64,000 nt of DNA from Actinomycetes bacterium (GTDB taxonomy: Bacteria > Actinomycetota > Acidimicrobiia > Acidimicrobiales > Acidimicrobiaceae): assembly GCA_021799035.1 (NCBI GenBank), contig JAJZBG010000006.1, positions 1 through 64,000 of the forward strand, given 5' to 3'. The notes below the pieces were generated by a model. The model made no database searches, was not told where the DNA came from, and saw only the letters and a list, made by a program, of their open reading frames with translations. Of the stretch, positions 15,555 to 24,537 are shown in pieces; position 1 is the first letter of the stretch, and each line of letters opens with the position of its first letter. A program made the position numbers and the translations under genes.

Positions 15555-18017
15555 CTAGAGCGTTTCCATAATGTGATGAAGCTTCATCGCGACCTCGTCG
15601 TAACGATCATGAGGACCAAATCTGACAGGTTCGCCAATCTTCACGGTGACTTTCGAGCGTATCTTTGGCCACTTAGCATGGAGCGGCACGGTTCCTTTCA
15701 AACCATGCGTCTTTAAAGGAACTATTGGAACTCCCAATTCGACCGCAAGCAAGCCAACTCCGGATTTAAAGGGTTGCAGTTCTCCCGACTTGCTCACAGA
15801 GCCCTCCGGTGAGAGCACGATGCTCCTTCCTGAATCAATTAGGCGGCCTATGTATTCCATGCTTGGCATGTAGGGCTCCGTTCTGGAAATATTGAAGCCA
15901 GCGAAACATAGCCGAATGACGAAGGCCAGAAATTTGTGGTCGCGCATCACATCGTCTGCAGCTGCAACCGACAGCTTCCTCCGCATCTCAACGGGAATTG
16001 CTTTATAGACGACGGGTCCATCAAAGTCGTCGGTGTGGTTGAAGATGATGATGGAAGGCGTTGACAGCTGCAAGACATTTTCTGCGCCTTCTACCCGAAT
16101 CTCTACCCAAATCCTCAAAATTCTACTCATGACTTGGTCTCGAATCAGGTCGCCAACGGCTCTAACTACGCTATTGAAAGGCCATTCTGGGAGAGTCGGA
16201 TGAGCTTCGAAAGGCCGACCCTGGCTCACCATGGCGCGAAGCTGCTCAACCGTGGTCTCCTGGGTGACAAACTCCTCGGGAATGGTAGTGCCGAGTCGCT
16301 GTTCTATAAGCGAGACAAGGGTGAGGCGCCGCAGCGAGTCGAGTCCGACATCGGACAAGCGGTTTTCGTCGTGGAAGGATGCAGCCCGGTCACCGAGGCT
16401 CTCGCGAATGAGCTCAGATAAGGGATCTTCGAGCGTTCGCGCTGGTCCCGGCTGAACATGCTCTCGAACGACTGAATTGGCCCACTCTTGAACCTTTCTT
16501 CTGTCAATTTTGAGAAGTCGAGTCCGGGGAAAATCACTGTCGGGCCATCGCCGCCACGATGCGATGTGTTGGAACGACTCCAACTGGGCATTGACATCGG
16601 CAATTGCCTGAGATATGTCGTCTTCAGGTCTCTGTGACGCCACCACAGCGAGCACTCTCTCGCCATCAGCATGGGTCTCTCCGACTATGCACATGGGACT
16701 GAGAACTGGCGACTTGGAAGAGATCAGCTCGATGTCTTCCGGAAATACTTTGAGGCCGCTGCTTAGCACAATTGCAGACTTGAGCCGGCCTCGGATGTGC
16801 AGGAATCCCTCCTTCAACTCTCCAACGTCCCCAGTCCTGAACCACCTTTCCGAAGTGAACGCTTCTCTGGTTGCCTGTTCATTGCGCCAGTAGCCAGGAA
16901 AGACGTTAGGGCCTTTCACCTGGATTTCTCCCTCCTCGCCGATGCGGATGTCCACGTTGAAAAGTGCACGACCAGGTGAATTGCGGTGACGATCTTCCAA
17001 GCTGTTAACGGTAAGTATCGGCGAAGTCTCCGTGAGCCCGTAGCCCTCAACGATCCTGACCCCCATCTTTTCCCAGGCATCGGCTATATCTTCAGGAACT
17101 GGCGCTCCTCCCACCACAACCAGATCAAGCTTTCCCCCCAACTGTTTGTGTACTCCCGCAAAAAGGTGTCTACGGAGAGAAAATGGAACTCGGCCGGCCA
17201 TGTTCACGAGAACCTGAAACAGCGCTGCCTTGCCACTGCGACGAGCAGCCTGCTCGATCTGTTCGAGCATCAAGACAAGTAGCTGCGGTATCGCTAGCAT
17301 CGTGGTAATTCGGTAGTCGTTTAGGGCGCCAACGATGGCTGAGGGTGTCACACGGTTCACATAGAAGATGCCCGCGCCGCTATTCAAAGCAGCGAGGCTT
17401 CCAGTCAGTTCATACATATGAGAGAGAGGAAGAACCGAAAGGAGGCGCCACTCCGGATCTATGGTGATTCGATCCAGTATTCCCTCGATATTTGAAAGCA
17501 CGTTCCTCTGGGTGAGCATGACTCCTTTCGGTGCCGCGGTAGTCCCCGACGTGTAGACAATCAATGCAGTTGCATTTCCATCTGGATTGTTTAGGGGACT
17601 CTGGGGATAGCCTTCGATGAGGTTGCTATGCTCGTCCAGCAAATATGTTGTGATCGTTGAACTGATTTCTTCGTGACGACCCCTGCTGCGAAAAATCATC
17701 CTGGGTTCGGTGTCTTTGATGAAGCGCGCGAGAACTTGAGTTGAGCTGGCGGCGTCGACTGGAACCAGAATTGCTCCGATCAACTGGACTCCCAGGAATA
17801 GCTCGATCCACTCAGGCGAGTTGTCGGCAACGACCATAATCCTGTCACCGAAATTGACTCCGGAATCTGCCAAGAAATGGGCCGTCTGGCGAGCTTTCGA
17901 TTGGAGATCGTGAAAGCTGGTTCGCTCCGTCTTGATGAAGCGTCGGATCGCCAAGGCAAGGCTGTCATCATTTGAGCCAAGCTTTGTGACATAGTCACCG
18001 AAGTTGTCGCAGCTCAT
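15555..18017 (-). CDS. Three-domain acyl ligase / acyl carrier / PlsC acyltransferase fusion
   Basis: Three enzyme parts are fused in 820 residues. Residues ~1-520 form an AMP-dependent acyl ligase, with the P-loop YTSGTTAAPKG at 155-165, GYGLTETSP at 325-333 and the FRTGD motif at 393-397. Residues ~528-595 form a carrier protein whose phosphopantetheine serine is S561 in DVGLDSLRR. Residues ~615-820 form a PlsC-type acyltransferase, with HTDDFD at 661-666 and SPEGS at 736-740. The protein could activate a fatty acid, hold it on its own carrier and pass it to a lysolipid. E. coli Aas does a comparable job with the domains in reverse order and free ACP. It is followed by a flippase-like gene after 19 bases. 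Confidence 0.9.
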   Translation of the reverse strand: MSCDNFGDYVTKLGSNDDSLALAIRRFIKTERTSFHDLQSKARQTAHFLADSGVNFGDRIMVVADNSPEWIELFLGVQLIGAILVPVDAASSTQVLARFIKDTEPRMIFRSRGRHEEISSTITTYLLDEHSNLIEGYPQSPLNNPDGNATALIVYTSGTTAAPKGVMLTQRNVLSNIEGILDRITIDPEWRLLSVLPLSHMYELTGSLAALNSGAGIFYVNRVTPSAIVGALNDYRITTMLAIPQLLVLMLEQIEQAARRSGKAALFQVLVNMAGRVPFSLRRHLFAGVHKQLGGKLDLVVVGGAPVPEDIADAWEKMGVRIVEGYGLTETSPILTVNSLEDRHRNSPGRALFNVDIRIGEEGEIQVKGPNVFPGYWRNEQATREAFTSERWFRTGDVGELKEGFLHIRGRLKSAIVLSSGLKVFPEDIELISSKSPVLSPMCIVGETHADGERVLAVVASQRPEDDISQAIADVNAQLESFQHIASWRRWPDSDFPRTRLLKIDRRKVQEWANSVVREHVQPGPARTLEDPLSELIRESLGDRAASFHDENRLSDVGLDSLRRLTLVSLIEQRLGTTIPEEFVTQETTVEQLRAMVSQGRPFEAHPTLPEWPFNSVVRAVGDLIRDQVMSRILRIWVEIRVEGAENVLQLSTPSIIIFNHTDDFDGPVVYKAIPVEMRRKLSVAAADDVMRDHKFLAFVIRLCFAGFNISRTEPYMPSMEYIGRLIDSGRSIVLSPEGSVSKSGELQPFKSGVGLLAVELGVPIVPLKTHGLKGTVPLHAKWPKIRSKVTVKIGEPVRFGPHDRYDEVAMKLHHIMETL

Positions 18018-18191
18018 GTATTAATCCTATTATTTGGATCTGCGAGGAGCTCTAAAAGGCGCGACAACCTCTGATCTGTGAACATGACGCGCATTGCAGC
18101 GCGACATCGACGCTTGTGGGGCCTTTCTAGCCCAAGTTGCTCCAGCCAATTCAGCTTGCATGAAGGCAAAAGTCATCTAGCATCTAAAGGC

Positions 18192-19172
18192 GTGATACGA
18201 GTACTTTCCGGCATACAGCCGAGCGGAGAACTGCACATCGGAAACTATTTTGGTGCGATTCAAGCCTGGGTCAATGATCAACACTCATTCGACTCTTTCT
18301 TCACAATCGTGGACCTGCATGCCATTACGGTGGAGCATTCACCAGAGGAGCTCAGGTCAAACACGCTGTCACTGGCGATGACACTGCTTGCCGCTGGGCT
18401 GGATCCTCAGATTTGCACAATCTTTGTGCAAAGCCATGTCTCTGCTCACGCAGAGCTTTCATGGCTGCTGGAATGCACGGCTACATATGGCGAACTCTCG
18501 CGCATGACTCAGTTCAAGGAGAAGGGTCGAAGTGACGAATCGATAAGAGCCGGTCTATTCACATATCCGGCCCTCATGGCAGCTGACATCCTCCTATATC
18601 AGGCAGAAAGAGTTCCTGTAGGAGAGGACCAGCGGCAGCATTTGGAGCTCACGAGAGATATCGCGATCCGGTTTAATACCAAATATGGTGAAACTTTCAA
18701 AATTCCAGAAGCAACTATTCCACCGCTGGGAGCTCGAGTGATGGATTTGGCGCATCCCACCAAGAAGATGTCCAAGTCAGCAAAGTCCAGGGCCGGGACA
18801 ATATTCATTCTCGATAGTCCGGACGAGATCGCCAAAAAGGTTGGACGAGCTGTCACTGACGCGGAGAATCGGGTTGAATATGACGCCGATCGCAAGCCGG
18901 GCGTTACAAATCTCCTCGAGATTTACTGTGCTGCCACTGGAGAGAATCCCAGTGAGGTGGCTTCACGCCACAAGATGTACGGCGACCTCAAGAAGAGCGC
19001 GACTGACGCCTTAGTGGCGCTGCTCGAGCCCCTCCAAGCTAGATATATCGAGCTGAGCAAAGATCCAGCTGAGGTGGGGCGGATACTCAAACTCGGCTCA
19101 CAAAAGGCAATGGATATTGCAGCGCCGACCTTGAAAATGGCAAAAAACAATATTGGGCTGGTTATTCCCTAA
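18192..19172 (+). CDS. trpS: Tryptophan--tRNA ligase TrpS
   Basis: TrpS charges tRNA-Trp. The class I signatures are clear: SGIQPSGELHIGNYFGA near the N terminus (HIGN) and KKMSKS near the middle, with GEDQRQHLELTRDIA between them. The conserved protein begins at VIRVLSGIQPSG, so GTG at 18192 gives the usual length (~326 residues). An in-frame ATG at 18078 would add 38 residues with no resemblance to the family and is doubted, although the AAAGG next to GTG 18192 is closer than normal. TTG 18156 is another option. The stop codon overlaps that of the convergent dksA-like gene. Confidence 0.93.
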   Translation: MIRVLSGIQPSGELHIGNYFGAIQAWVNDQHSFDSFFTIVDLHAITVEHSPEELRSNTLSLAMTLLAAGLDPQICTIFVQSHVSAHAELSWLLECTATYGELSRMTQFKEKGRSDESIRAGLFTYPALMAADILLYQAERVPVGEDQRQHLELTRDIAIRFNTKYGETFKIPEATIPPLGARVMDLAHPTKKMSKSAKSRAGTIFILDSPDEIAKKVGRAVTDAENRVEYDADRKPGVTNLLEIYCAATGENPSEVASRHKMYGDLKKSATDALVALLEPLQARYIELSKDPAEVGRILKLGSQKAMDIAAPTLKMAKNNIGLVIP

Positions 19173-19513
19173 CGGATCAGGCTCGCACAAGGTGTGCAGT
19201 ACTTGGTTCTTGGGACAGCTTCCAGTCGTTCCAAGGGTATTTCCTTGCCGCATTTCATGCATAGTCCGTAAGTGCCATCTGCGATCCGGTTCAGGGCATC
19301 GTCGATCTCGACGAGCGTTTCTTTCAATGGCTGAATTAACGCATCAGCTTCACCCTTCTCAGCCGTGACTTGGGAAATATCGGCAAAATTTGGGTCATAG
19401 CCGCCATCAGTGCTTCTGGATACCCCAAAGGTTTCCAGCGCTTCCATTACTTCCTGCCGTTCTTCAAGTAGCAGCTGCTTCAGACGAGCGATATCAACAT
19501 TGTCTAATGCCAT
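19169..19513 (-). CDS. TraR/DksA-type zinc-finger protein
   Basis: A 114-residue DksA/TraR-family protein. A helical N-terminal part (residues ~5-30 and 50-78) would form the coiled coil that enters the RNA polymerase secondary channel. The C4 zinc finger has cysteines 85, 88, 106 and 109. The family modulates transcription initiation with or without ppGpp, but actinobacterial members vary and some may have other roles. The ATG at 19513 is chosen over TTG 19522. It lies 14 bases after xerD in the pyrG-NUDIX-xerD-dksA group, and its stop overlaps the trpS stop on the other strand. Confidence 0.87.
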   Translation of the reverse strand: MALDNVDIARLKQLLLEERQEVMEALETFGVSRSTDGGYDPNFADISQVTAEKGEADALIQPLKETLVEIDDALNRIADGTYGLCMKCGKEIPLERLEAVPRTKYCTPCASLIR

Positions 19514-19527
19514 AGCAAACAATACAC

Positions 19528-20439
19528 CTAGCCCTTTATAGCGCGGGGATGCGCGCTGAAATATACTGACCGAATTCTTTCACTTGACACCTTCGTGTAA
19601 ATCTGTGTTGTCGCAACAGAAGCATGCCCTAGGAGCTCCTGCACCACCCGTAGGTCTGCACCATTATCCAACATATGCGTAGCGCAAGAATGTCTCAACA
19701 CATGTGGAGAAAACTTCTTTCCTAATCCAACCCTGCTCGCACGATCCTTGAGTATCAACCATGCTCCCTGACGAGTTAGTCTCATACCTCTCAAATTCAA
19801 AAAGACCGCGTCGAGTGAATCTCTGTTTCGCTTCGCCTTTCCAAGAAGGCTCATCCTTCCATTGGCCCCTATCCAGTTCAGCAGGGACTGGTAAGCGTAC
19901 CTGCCAATTGGCAACAACCTTTGCTTGCTGCCTTTGCCTGTCACTACGACCAGCTGCTCCTCAAGGTAGATATCGCTCATAGAGAGGTTGCACAACTCCG
20001 AAATTCTCATTCCAGTACCATATAGAAGCTCTATGATCGACAGGTCTCTTACGTCTGCGAGCGTGGAGCCTGAAATTGAGCTTATGAGCGCTCCAACCTC
20101 CTCTTCGCTCAAGGACTTTGGCAGCCTAAGCGGAACTCCCACTCCGCCAATGTCCGCGAAAGGACTGATTGCAATGCGCTCTGACTGGAAAAGGAAAGCA
20201 TAGAAGCCCTTCACTCCAGAGATGATTCGCGCCTGGGAGGTCTTTGAGTGAGTGCGAGATATCTCTTCGATGAATGAGTTCACCTCTCTGAGGCCAATGT
20301 GAAGGTAATCGAAGTGCTTGCTTTCCAGGAAAGCAAAAAAAACATTTAAATCATGTCTATAGGACGCAATGGTGTTTTCGGCACGACCGCGGACTATGGA
20401 AAGCTCAAAGAGATACTCGGAAACGTCATCGTGCGACAT
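19528..20439 (-). CDS. xerD: Site-specific tyrosine recombinase XerD
   Basis: XerD resolves chromosome dimers at dif with its partner XerC. The full catalytic set is visible: R145, K169, H246, R249, H272 and nucleophile Y281 (in TTQIYTKV). An N-terminal SAM-like core-binding domain covers residues ~1-95. The 303-residue length is standard for chromosomal Xer proteins rather than phage integrases. It starts six bases after the NUDIX gene, and its place next to pyrG and ADP-ribose pyrophosphatase is the usual actinobacterial position of xerD. Confidence 0.94.
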   Translation of the reverse strand: MSHDDVSEYLFELSIVRGRAENTIASYRHDLNVFFAFLESKHFDYLHIGLREVNSFIEEISRTHSKTSQARIISGVKGFYAFLFQSERIAISPFADIGGVGVPLRLPKSLSEEEVGALISSISGSTLADVRDLSIIELLYGTGMRISELCNLSMSDIYLEEQLVVVTGKGSKQRLLPIGRYAYQSLLNWIGANGRMSLLGKAKRNRDSLDAVFLNLRGMRLTRQGAWLILKDRASRVGLGKKFSPHVLRHSCATHMLDNGADLRVVQELLGHASVATTQIYTKVSSERIRSVYFSAHPRAIKG

Positions 20440-20445
20440 GACAAA

Positions 20446-21102
20446 TTAGAGTGAAGCCAGCAAGCTGGCCCATTCAGACACACCTGAAGCGTCAGTGATG
20501 CTGAGCTGTTCGAAATTTCCATGAGGCCAAGCGTGAGGGTAAAGCATCCGGCGTTGATCATGGTCCCTGGCCATGAAGTCGGCCGTTCGTGCAAGACCGA
20601 TAATTGTCTTTGCATCGGATATTAGACCCTGGGAGATCAGCTCTGGCACACGAGAAAGGTCAACTGTCACAATCGAAGCCTCCATTTCCTCGACAGACTG
20701 CGGGGCAACCTTTCCCAGGGAGAGTCCAAGGGCCAGGTATGCGAAGGAATGCTCGTCGGTGAATCCCGGGGAGTTTTCAAATTCGCCCAGTTTGATCAAC
20801 AATGAGCAGCGCAGCCCTAGTTCCTCCTCCAACTCCCTGATGGCTGTAAGTTCCGGAGCCTCGTCCACGACATCTCGCTTGCCGGCAGGTACTTCGATCA
20901 ACGGCCTGCCGAGAGACGCGCGGAACTGGGACATGAGCACCACAGTTTTGCCGTCGTCGAGAAGCGGGACGATGCTTACAGCGCCAAGATGCCTTACCAC
21001 GTCCCGCTCGAAGATCTTCCCTTCGCGAGTAGAGAACAACACTTTAGACAGCGATATCACATTGTTGCGATAAAGCTCGACCTCTGAGATCTTCTCAAAC
21101 AT
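20446..21102 (-). CDS. NUDIX hydrolase, ADP-ribose pyrophosphatase type
   Basis: A 218-residue NUDIX enzyme that probably splits ADP-ribose or a related nucleotide diphosphate. The box reads GKRDVVDE-x7-REL-x-EELGL, with the catalytic REL-x-EE intact; one residue is inserted compared with the strict G-x5-E pattern. The preceding VPAG and following FTDEHSFAYLA fit the ADPRase group. The ATG at 21102 is chosen; reading further upstream to 21345 would overlap pyrG by about 180 bp with an Arg/Pro-rich, non-conserved stretch. It sits between pyrG and xerD. Confidence 0.9.
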   Translation of the reverse strand: MFEKISEVELYRNNVISLSKVLFSTREGKIFERDVVRHLGAVSIVPLLDDGKTVVLMSQFRASLGRPLIEVPAGKRDVVDEAPELTAIRELEEELGLRCSLLIKLGEFENSPGFTDEHSFAYLALGLSLGKVAPQSVEEMEASIVTVDLSRVPELISQGLISDAKTIIGLARTADFMARDHDQRRMLYPHAWPHGNFEQLSITDASGVSEWASLLASL

Positions 21103-21161
21103 TTCAGTTCCAGCTCGTTTCGGATCGGTGCCTTCAGGAAGGCTTGCTGAAAGGAAGGCCC

Positions 21162-22784
21162 CTAGCCGACGTCCTTGCCAGACGCCTTTCGATTGACCGC
21201 CGCGCGCATAAAGGCAACGAATAATGGGTGGGGGCGGTCTGGACGGGATTTGAACTCGGGATGGGCCTGAGTTCCAACCCAGAATGGGTGATTTGGAAGC
21301 TCGATGAACTCGACCAGCGCCCCGTCCGGTGAGTGTCCCGAGCAAACGAGTCCGGCATCCTCTAACCGCTGACGATATTTCGGATTGACTTCGAATCTGT
21401 GTCGGTGCCTCTCGGATACTACGAGCTCTCCATAGGCATTGGCTACCACGCTATGTGGCTTGAGCACCGCAACATAAGCTCCCAACCGCATCGTCCCACC
21501 GAGATCAGTGATGCTTTTCTGATGTTCCATTAGGTCGATGACCAGGTGCGGAGAATCGCGCCTGAACTCTCCTGAATGTGCCCCTTCGAGGCCTGCGGCG
21601 TTTCGGGCAAAATCAATGACCATGGTTTGAAGGCCCAGGCAGAGGCCCAGGGATGGCACTTCATTTTCTCGAGTCCAAGTTGCGGTGGCGATCTTCCCCT
21701 CAATCCCCCGCTCGCCGAATCCACCTGGAATGACAATTCCATCGAGATGTGACAGAAGGCCAGGAGCCATCATTGGGGTGACGTCCTCTGCTTGTATCCA
21801 CTCGATGTCGACCTTGACGCCGCATTCAATAGCGGCATGGCGCAAGGCCTCGACAACGCTCAGATAGGCGTCAGGCAAATTTATGTACTTACCTATAAGC
21901 CCAATCCGTACCCTCCCGGTTGCATTGTTGGACTTTTCAACAACGGCTTCCCACGAACTCATCTCCAAGGGATGCTCACTCGGATCGAATCTCAAGAGCG
22001 ATAAAACGAGATCATCCAAACCCTCTTGATGTAGCACCATTGGCAACTCGTAGAGATTTTTTGCATCGACGGCTGAAACCACCGCCTCTTGTGACACGTC
22101 GCAAAGCATGGAGATCTTCGCTTTTAATCCCTCGGAGAGAGCCTTATCGGATCGGCACACAATAATGTCAGGTTGAATTCCCCTGGAGCGCAACTCTGTA
22201 ACAGAGTGCTGGGTCGGCTTTGTCTTCTGCTCGCCACTCGGGCCAAGGAAAGGCACCAGTGTCAGGTGTATGTAGCAGACATTGTCTCGTCCGACGTCCT
22301 TGCGGAACTGCCTAATGGATTCAAGGAAAGGAAGGATTTCGATATCGCCAACAGTGCCACCTACTTCGGTTATAACGACGTCAACGTCATCGTCCGCCAG
22401 GGCTAAGATGCGGCTCTTTATCTCATCTGTGACGTGCGGAATTACCTGGACAGTCTTTCCGAGATAGTCTCCCCGCCTCTCGCGCGCGATCACTGAGGAG
22501 TATATAGAGCCTGTGGTGACCGAGGATGGTCTGGTTAAGTTGACGTCCACGAACCGTTCGTAATGCCCAAGGTCGAGGTCTGTTTCAGATCCGTCGTCAG
22601 TGACAAACACCTCTCCATGCTCAAAGGGATTCATCGTTCCTGGATCGACATTAATGTAGGGATCGAGCTTTTGCATTACAACTCGAAGGCCTCGGGATTT
22701 GAGCAATCTCCCGAGAGAGGACGCTGTAAGACCCTTGCCCAAGGATGACGCAACTCCTCCGGTCACAAATACGTGCTTAGCCAA
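21162..22784 (-). CDS. pyrG: CTP synthase PyrG
   Basis: PyrG aminates UTP to CTP using glutamine. The N-terminal synthase domain opens with [20 protein letters not shown] (P-loop) and contains the [22 protein letters not shown] region. The C-terminal class I amidotransferase domain has the oxyanion motif GGFGERG, the nucleophile Cys in GLCLGLQ, and the His-Glu pair in AHPEFKSRP. It is 540 residues, normal. It heads the pyrG-NUDIX-xerD-dksA group. The 290 bp upstream, before the dioxygenase stop, holds no gene or clear structure. Confidence 0.97.
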   Translation of the reverse strand: MAKHVFVTGGVASSLGKGLTASSLGRLLKSRGLRVVMQKLDPYINVDPGTMNPFEHGEVFVTDDGSETDLDLGHYERFVDVNLTRPSSVTTGSIYSSVIARERRGDYLGKTVQVIPHVTDEIKSRILALADDDVDVVITEVGGTVGDIEILPFLESIRQFRKDVGRDNVCYIHLTLVPFLGPSGEQKTKPTQHSVTELRSRGIQPDIIVCRSDKALSEGLKAKISMLCDVSQEAVVSAVDAKNLYELPMVLHQEGLDDLVLSLLRFDPSEHPLEMSSWEAVVEKSNNATGRVRIGLIGKYINLPDAYLSVVEALRHAAIECGVKVDIEWIQAEDVTPMMAPGLLSHLDGIVIPGGFGERGIEGKIATATWTRENEVPSLGLCLGLQTMVIDFARNAAGLEGAHSGEFRRDSPHLVIDLMEHQKSITDLGGTMRLGAYVAVLKPHSVVANAYGELVVSERHRHRFEVNPKYRQRLEDAGLVCSGHSPDGALVEFIELPNHPFWVGTQAHPEFKSRPDRPHPLFVAFMRAAVNRKASGKDVG

Positions 22785-23076
22785 GGTCCACCACTGTTCA
22801 ACTCTCCCGATCTAAATCCAGTTCACGTATAAACCAATGAAAGAGTCTACACCACCCATTGGGCCAGTTTTGCTTTAGATGAAAGGGGCACGTCAAAACA
22901 GTGAGAAGCAAAAAGACTGCGCTAAGCCGATGGTGGACGACGGTCATGTGCCGACTAATTGAGCAGGAATATGGAGCGCGCCGAGCATCCAAGCGTTGGC
23001 GTAGCAACCTCCCTGATTGACAATGCCACTAACAAGTCAGTATCATCGCGGCATTGGCGGGGACACCCGAAGTCAG

Positions 23077-23964
23077 CTATGCCAAAGGCTTGCCCTGGGG
23101 ATCGTAGTAGGCCTCCTCGCCCGCCAAGACGATTCTGTGCATGCGTCGTATATCACCCGGGGCAAGATTGCCAGTGGCTTTGTGATTAAGGCATCGGTTG
23201 TCCCACATGACTATGTCGCGATCTGACCAGACGTGGCGATACTGGAACCTTTCATCATAGATATATTCAAAGAGTTCATCTAGGAGCGGCTGCGCTTCTG
23301 AATCATCCATCGCATCGATGCCAATAGTGAATCGTGGCGAGACATATAAGGACTGCCTTCCGGTCACGGGGTGCGTTCTGACCATCGGCTGAAGCACGCT
23401 TGGCCGGGTTTTCGCGGCGTTTTCGTAGAACTCCTTTGCATCAGGTCTCTTGGCGGAAACGGTCATCCTCGGATTAATGGTCTTGCTGACGTTGTGAACT
23501 CCTGACCTTCCTGCGATTCGGTATCGCGTTTGTGGTGGGAGCGCGTCGAAAACCAGGTGCATATTGCAGTAGATCGTGTCTCCCCCAACATTGGGGTTCT
23601 TGATCGACTGCAGTATCGTTGCTTTTGAAGGCGTGGCGATATGGGATGAATCGGTGTGCCATCCGTCTCCCCCATCTACCAGCCCCACAGGAGTGCCGTC
23701 AGGGCGAACCTCGTTTGAGAGAATGAGCACCTCATCGCACTCGGGATGCACGTACAGTTGGTTTATTGGGGTTTCCAAAATCCCAAATTGCTTTCCAAAC
23801 CGCGATAGTTGAGTTGGAGCCAACGCCTGATCACGAAAGAGGATTACATGATTCCGGCTGAAAAGCTCCTCAACCTCTTCTTTGACTTCAGAAGCCATGT
23901 TGTTGACATCAAGATCAATGATTTCAGCGACCCAATCGTTGATTTGATTGGCCTTAATTGGCAT
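23077..23964 (-). CDS. TauD/TfdA-family Fe(II)/2-oxoglutarate dioxygenase
   Basis: A 295-residue non-heme iron dioxygenase that oxidises a small substrate with 2-oxoglutarate and O2. The facial triad is visible: H103 and D105 in GWHTDSSH, and H261 in CLNHKATG, with the 2-oxoglutarate-binding Arg in RRMHRIV (R273-R277). The family includes taurine, alkylsulfate and 2,4-D dioxygenases; the substrate is not readable. ATG 23964 is chosen because GGGGGAA stands just upstream; the longer frame to 24039 adds a stretch unlike the family. It is an isolated gene, divergent from panD, with no transporter or desulfonation partner nearby. Confidence 0.9.
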   Translation of the reverse strand: MPIKANQINDWVAEIIDLDVNNMASEVKEEVEELFSRNHVILFRDQALAPTQLSRFGKQFGILETPINQLYVHPECDEVLILSNEVRPDGTPVGLVDGGDGWHTDSSHIATPSKATILQSIKNPNVGGDTIYCNMHLVFDALPPQTRYRIAGRSGVHNVSKTINPRMTVSAKRPDAKEFYENAAKTRPSVLQPMVRTHPVTGRQSLYVSPRFTIGIDAMDDSEAQPLLDELFEYIYDERFQYRHVWSDRDIVMWDNRCLNHKATGNLAPGDIRRMHRIVLAGEEAYYDPQGKPLA

Positions 23965-24164
23965 TGTTCCCCCAGTTGTTCTTAAATACGTAGTTAGGCT
24001 GTACAAAAACTTGAATGAAAAGAGACTATCGCGAATCACACTTGAAGTGTGGAGCTAATCTTCGATCTTACGGAGCGTTGCGGCGCCGTGGGTGATCTAT
24101 GGCAATTGACAATTCGAAGGTTGCGCAGTTCTATGCTTTAATTTCGATAACTGGAGGCGTCAAC

Positions 24165-24521
24165 ATGAACTACATCACCATGCTCAAAGGCAAGCTACAT
24201 CGCGTGAAAGTCACTGCAACCGAACTCAATTACGAAGGCTCCTGCGCGATCGACTCCGAACTTCTTAAGCTCTCGGATATCAGGCCCCACGAGCAGATTC
24301 ACATTTACAACGTCAACAACGGCCAAAGGTTCATAACCTATGCCATTGAAGCTCCAGCCGGGTCGGGCACCATCTCGTTGAACGGTGCAGCTGCCAGGCT
24401 TGCTGCCTTGGGCGACCTTCTAATAATTGCAGCGTTTGCACAGGTTCCAGAGGAATCGGCTGACAGCTATCATCCGCTTGTGACCTATGTGGATGACAAG
24501 AATAGGCCGATAGTCAAATAG
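24165..24521 (+). CDS. panD: Aspartate 1-decarboxylase PanD (proenzyme)
   Basis: PanD makes beta-alanine for pantothenate and CoA. The self-processing site is intact: NYEGSCAID, where cleavage before Ser would create the pyruvoyl group. The N terminus MLKGKLHRVKVTATEL and the NGAAARLAALGD block are typical. The ATG at 24165 follows GGAGG (24153-24157) at seven bases; an ORF extension back to 24099 is not supported. The 118-residue length fits. No panB or panC gene is nearby. Confidence 0.95.
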   Translation: MNYITMLKGKLHRVKVTATELNYEGSCAIDSELLKLSDIRPHEQIHIYNVNNGQRFITYAIEAPAGSGTISLNGAAARLAALGDLLIIAAFAQVPEESADSYHPLVTYVDDKNRPIVK

Positions 24522-24537
24522 CCATTCGAGCTATCTG

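Noticed and set aside
18078-18191. N-terminal 38-residue extension of TrpS
   Set aside because: The added residues are Ser/Arg-rich and unlike TrpRS N termini. The fold begins at GTG 18192, though the ribosome site there is closer than usual.
19528-20439. Tyrosine recombinase as a phage or island integrase
   Set aside because: Length, full chromosomal Xer motif set and the pyrG-NUDIX-xerD order identify the housekeeping XerD.
21103-21345. 81-residue N-terminal extension of the first NUDIX gene
   Set aside because: It would overlap pyrG by about 180 bp and is Arg/Pro-rich. The family begins at ATG 21102.
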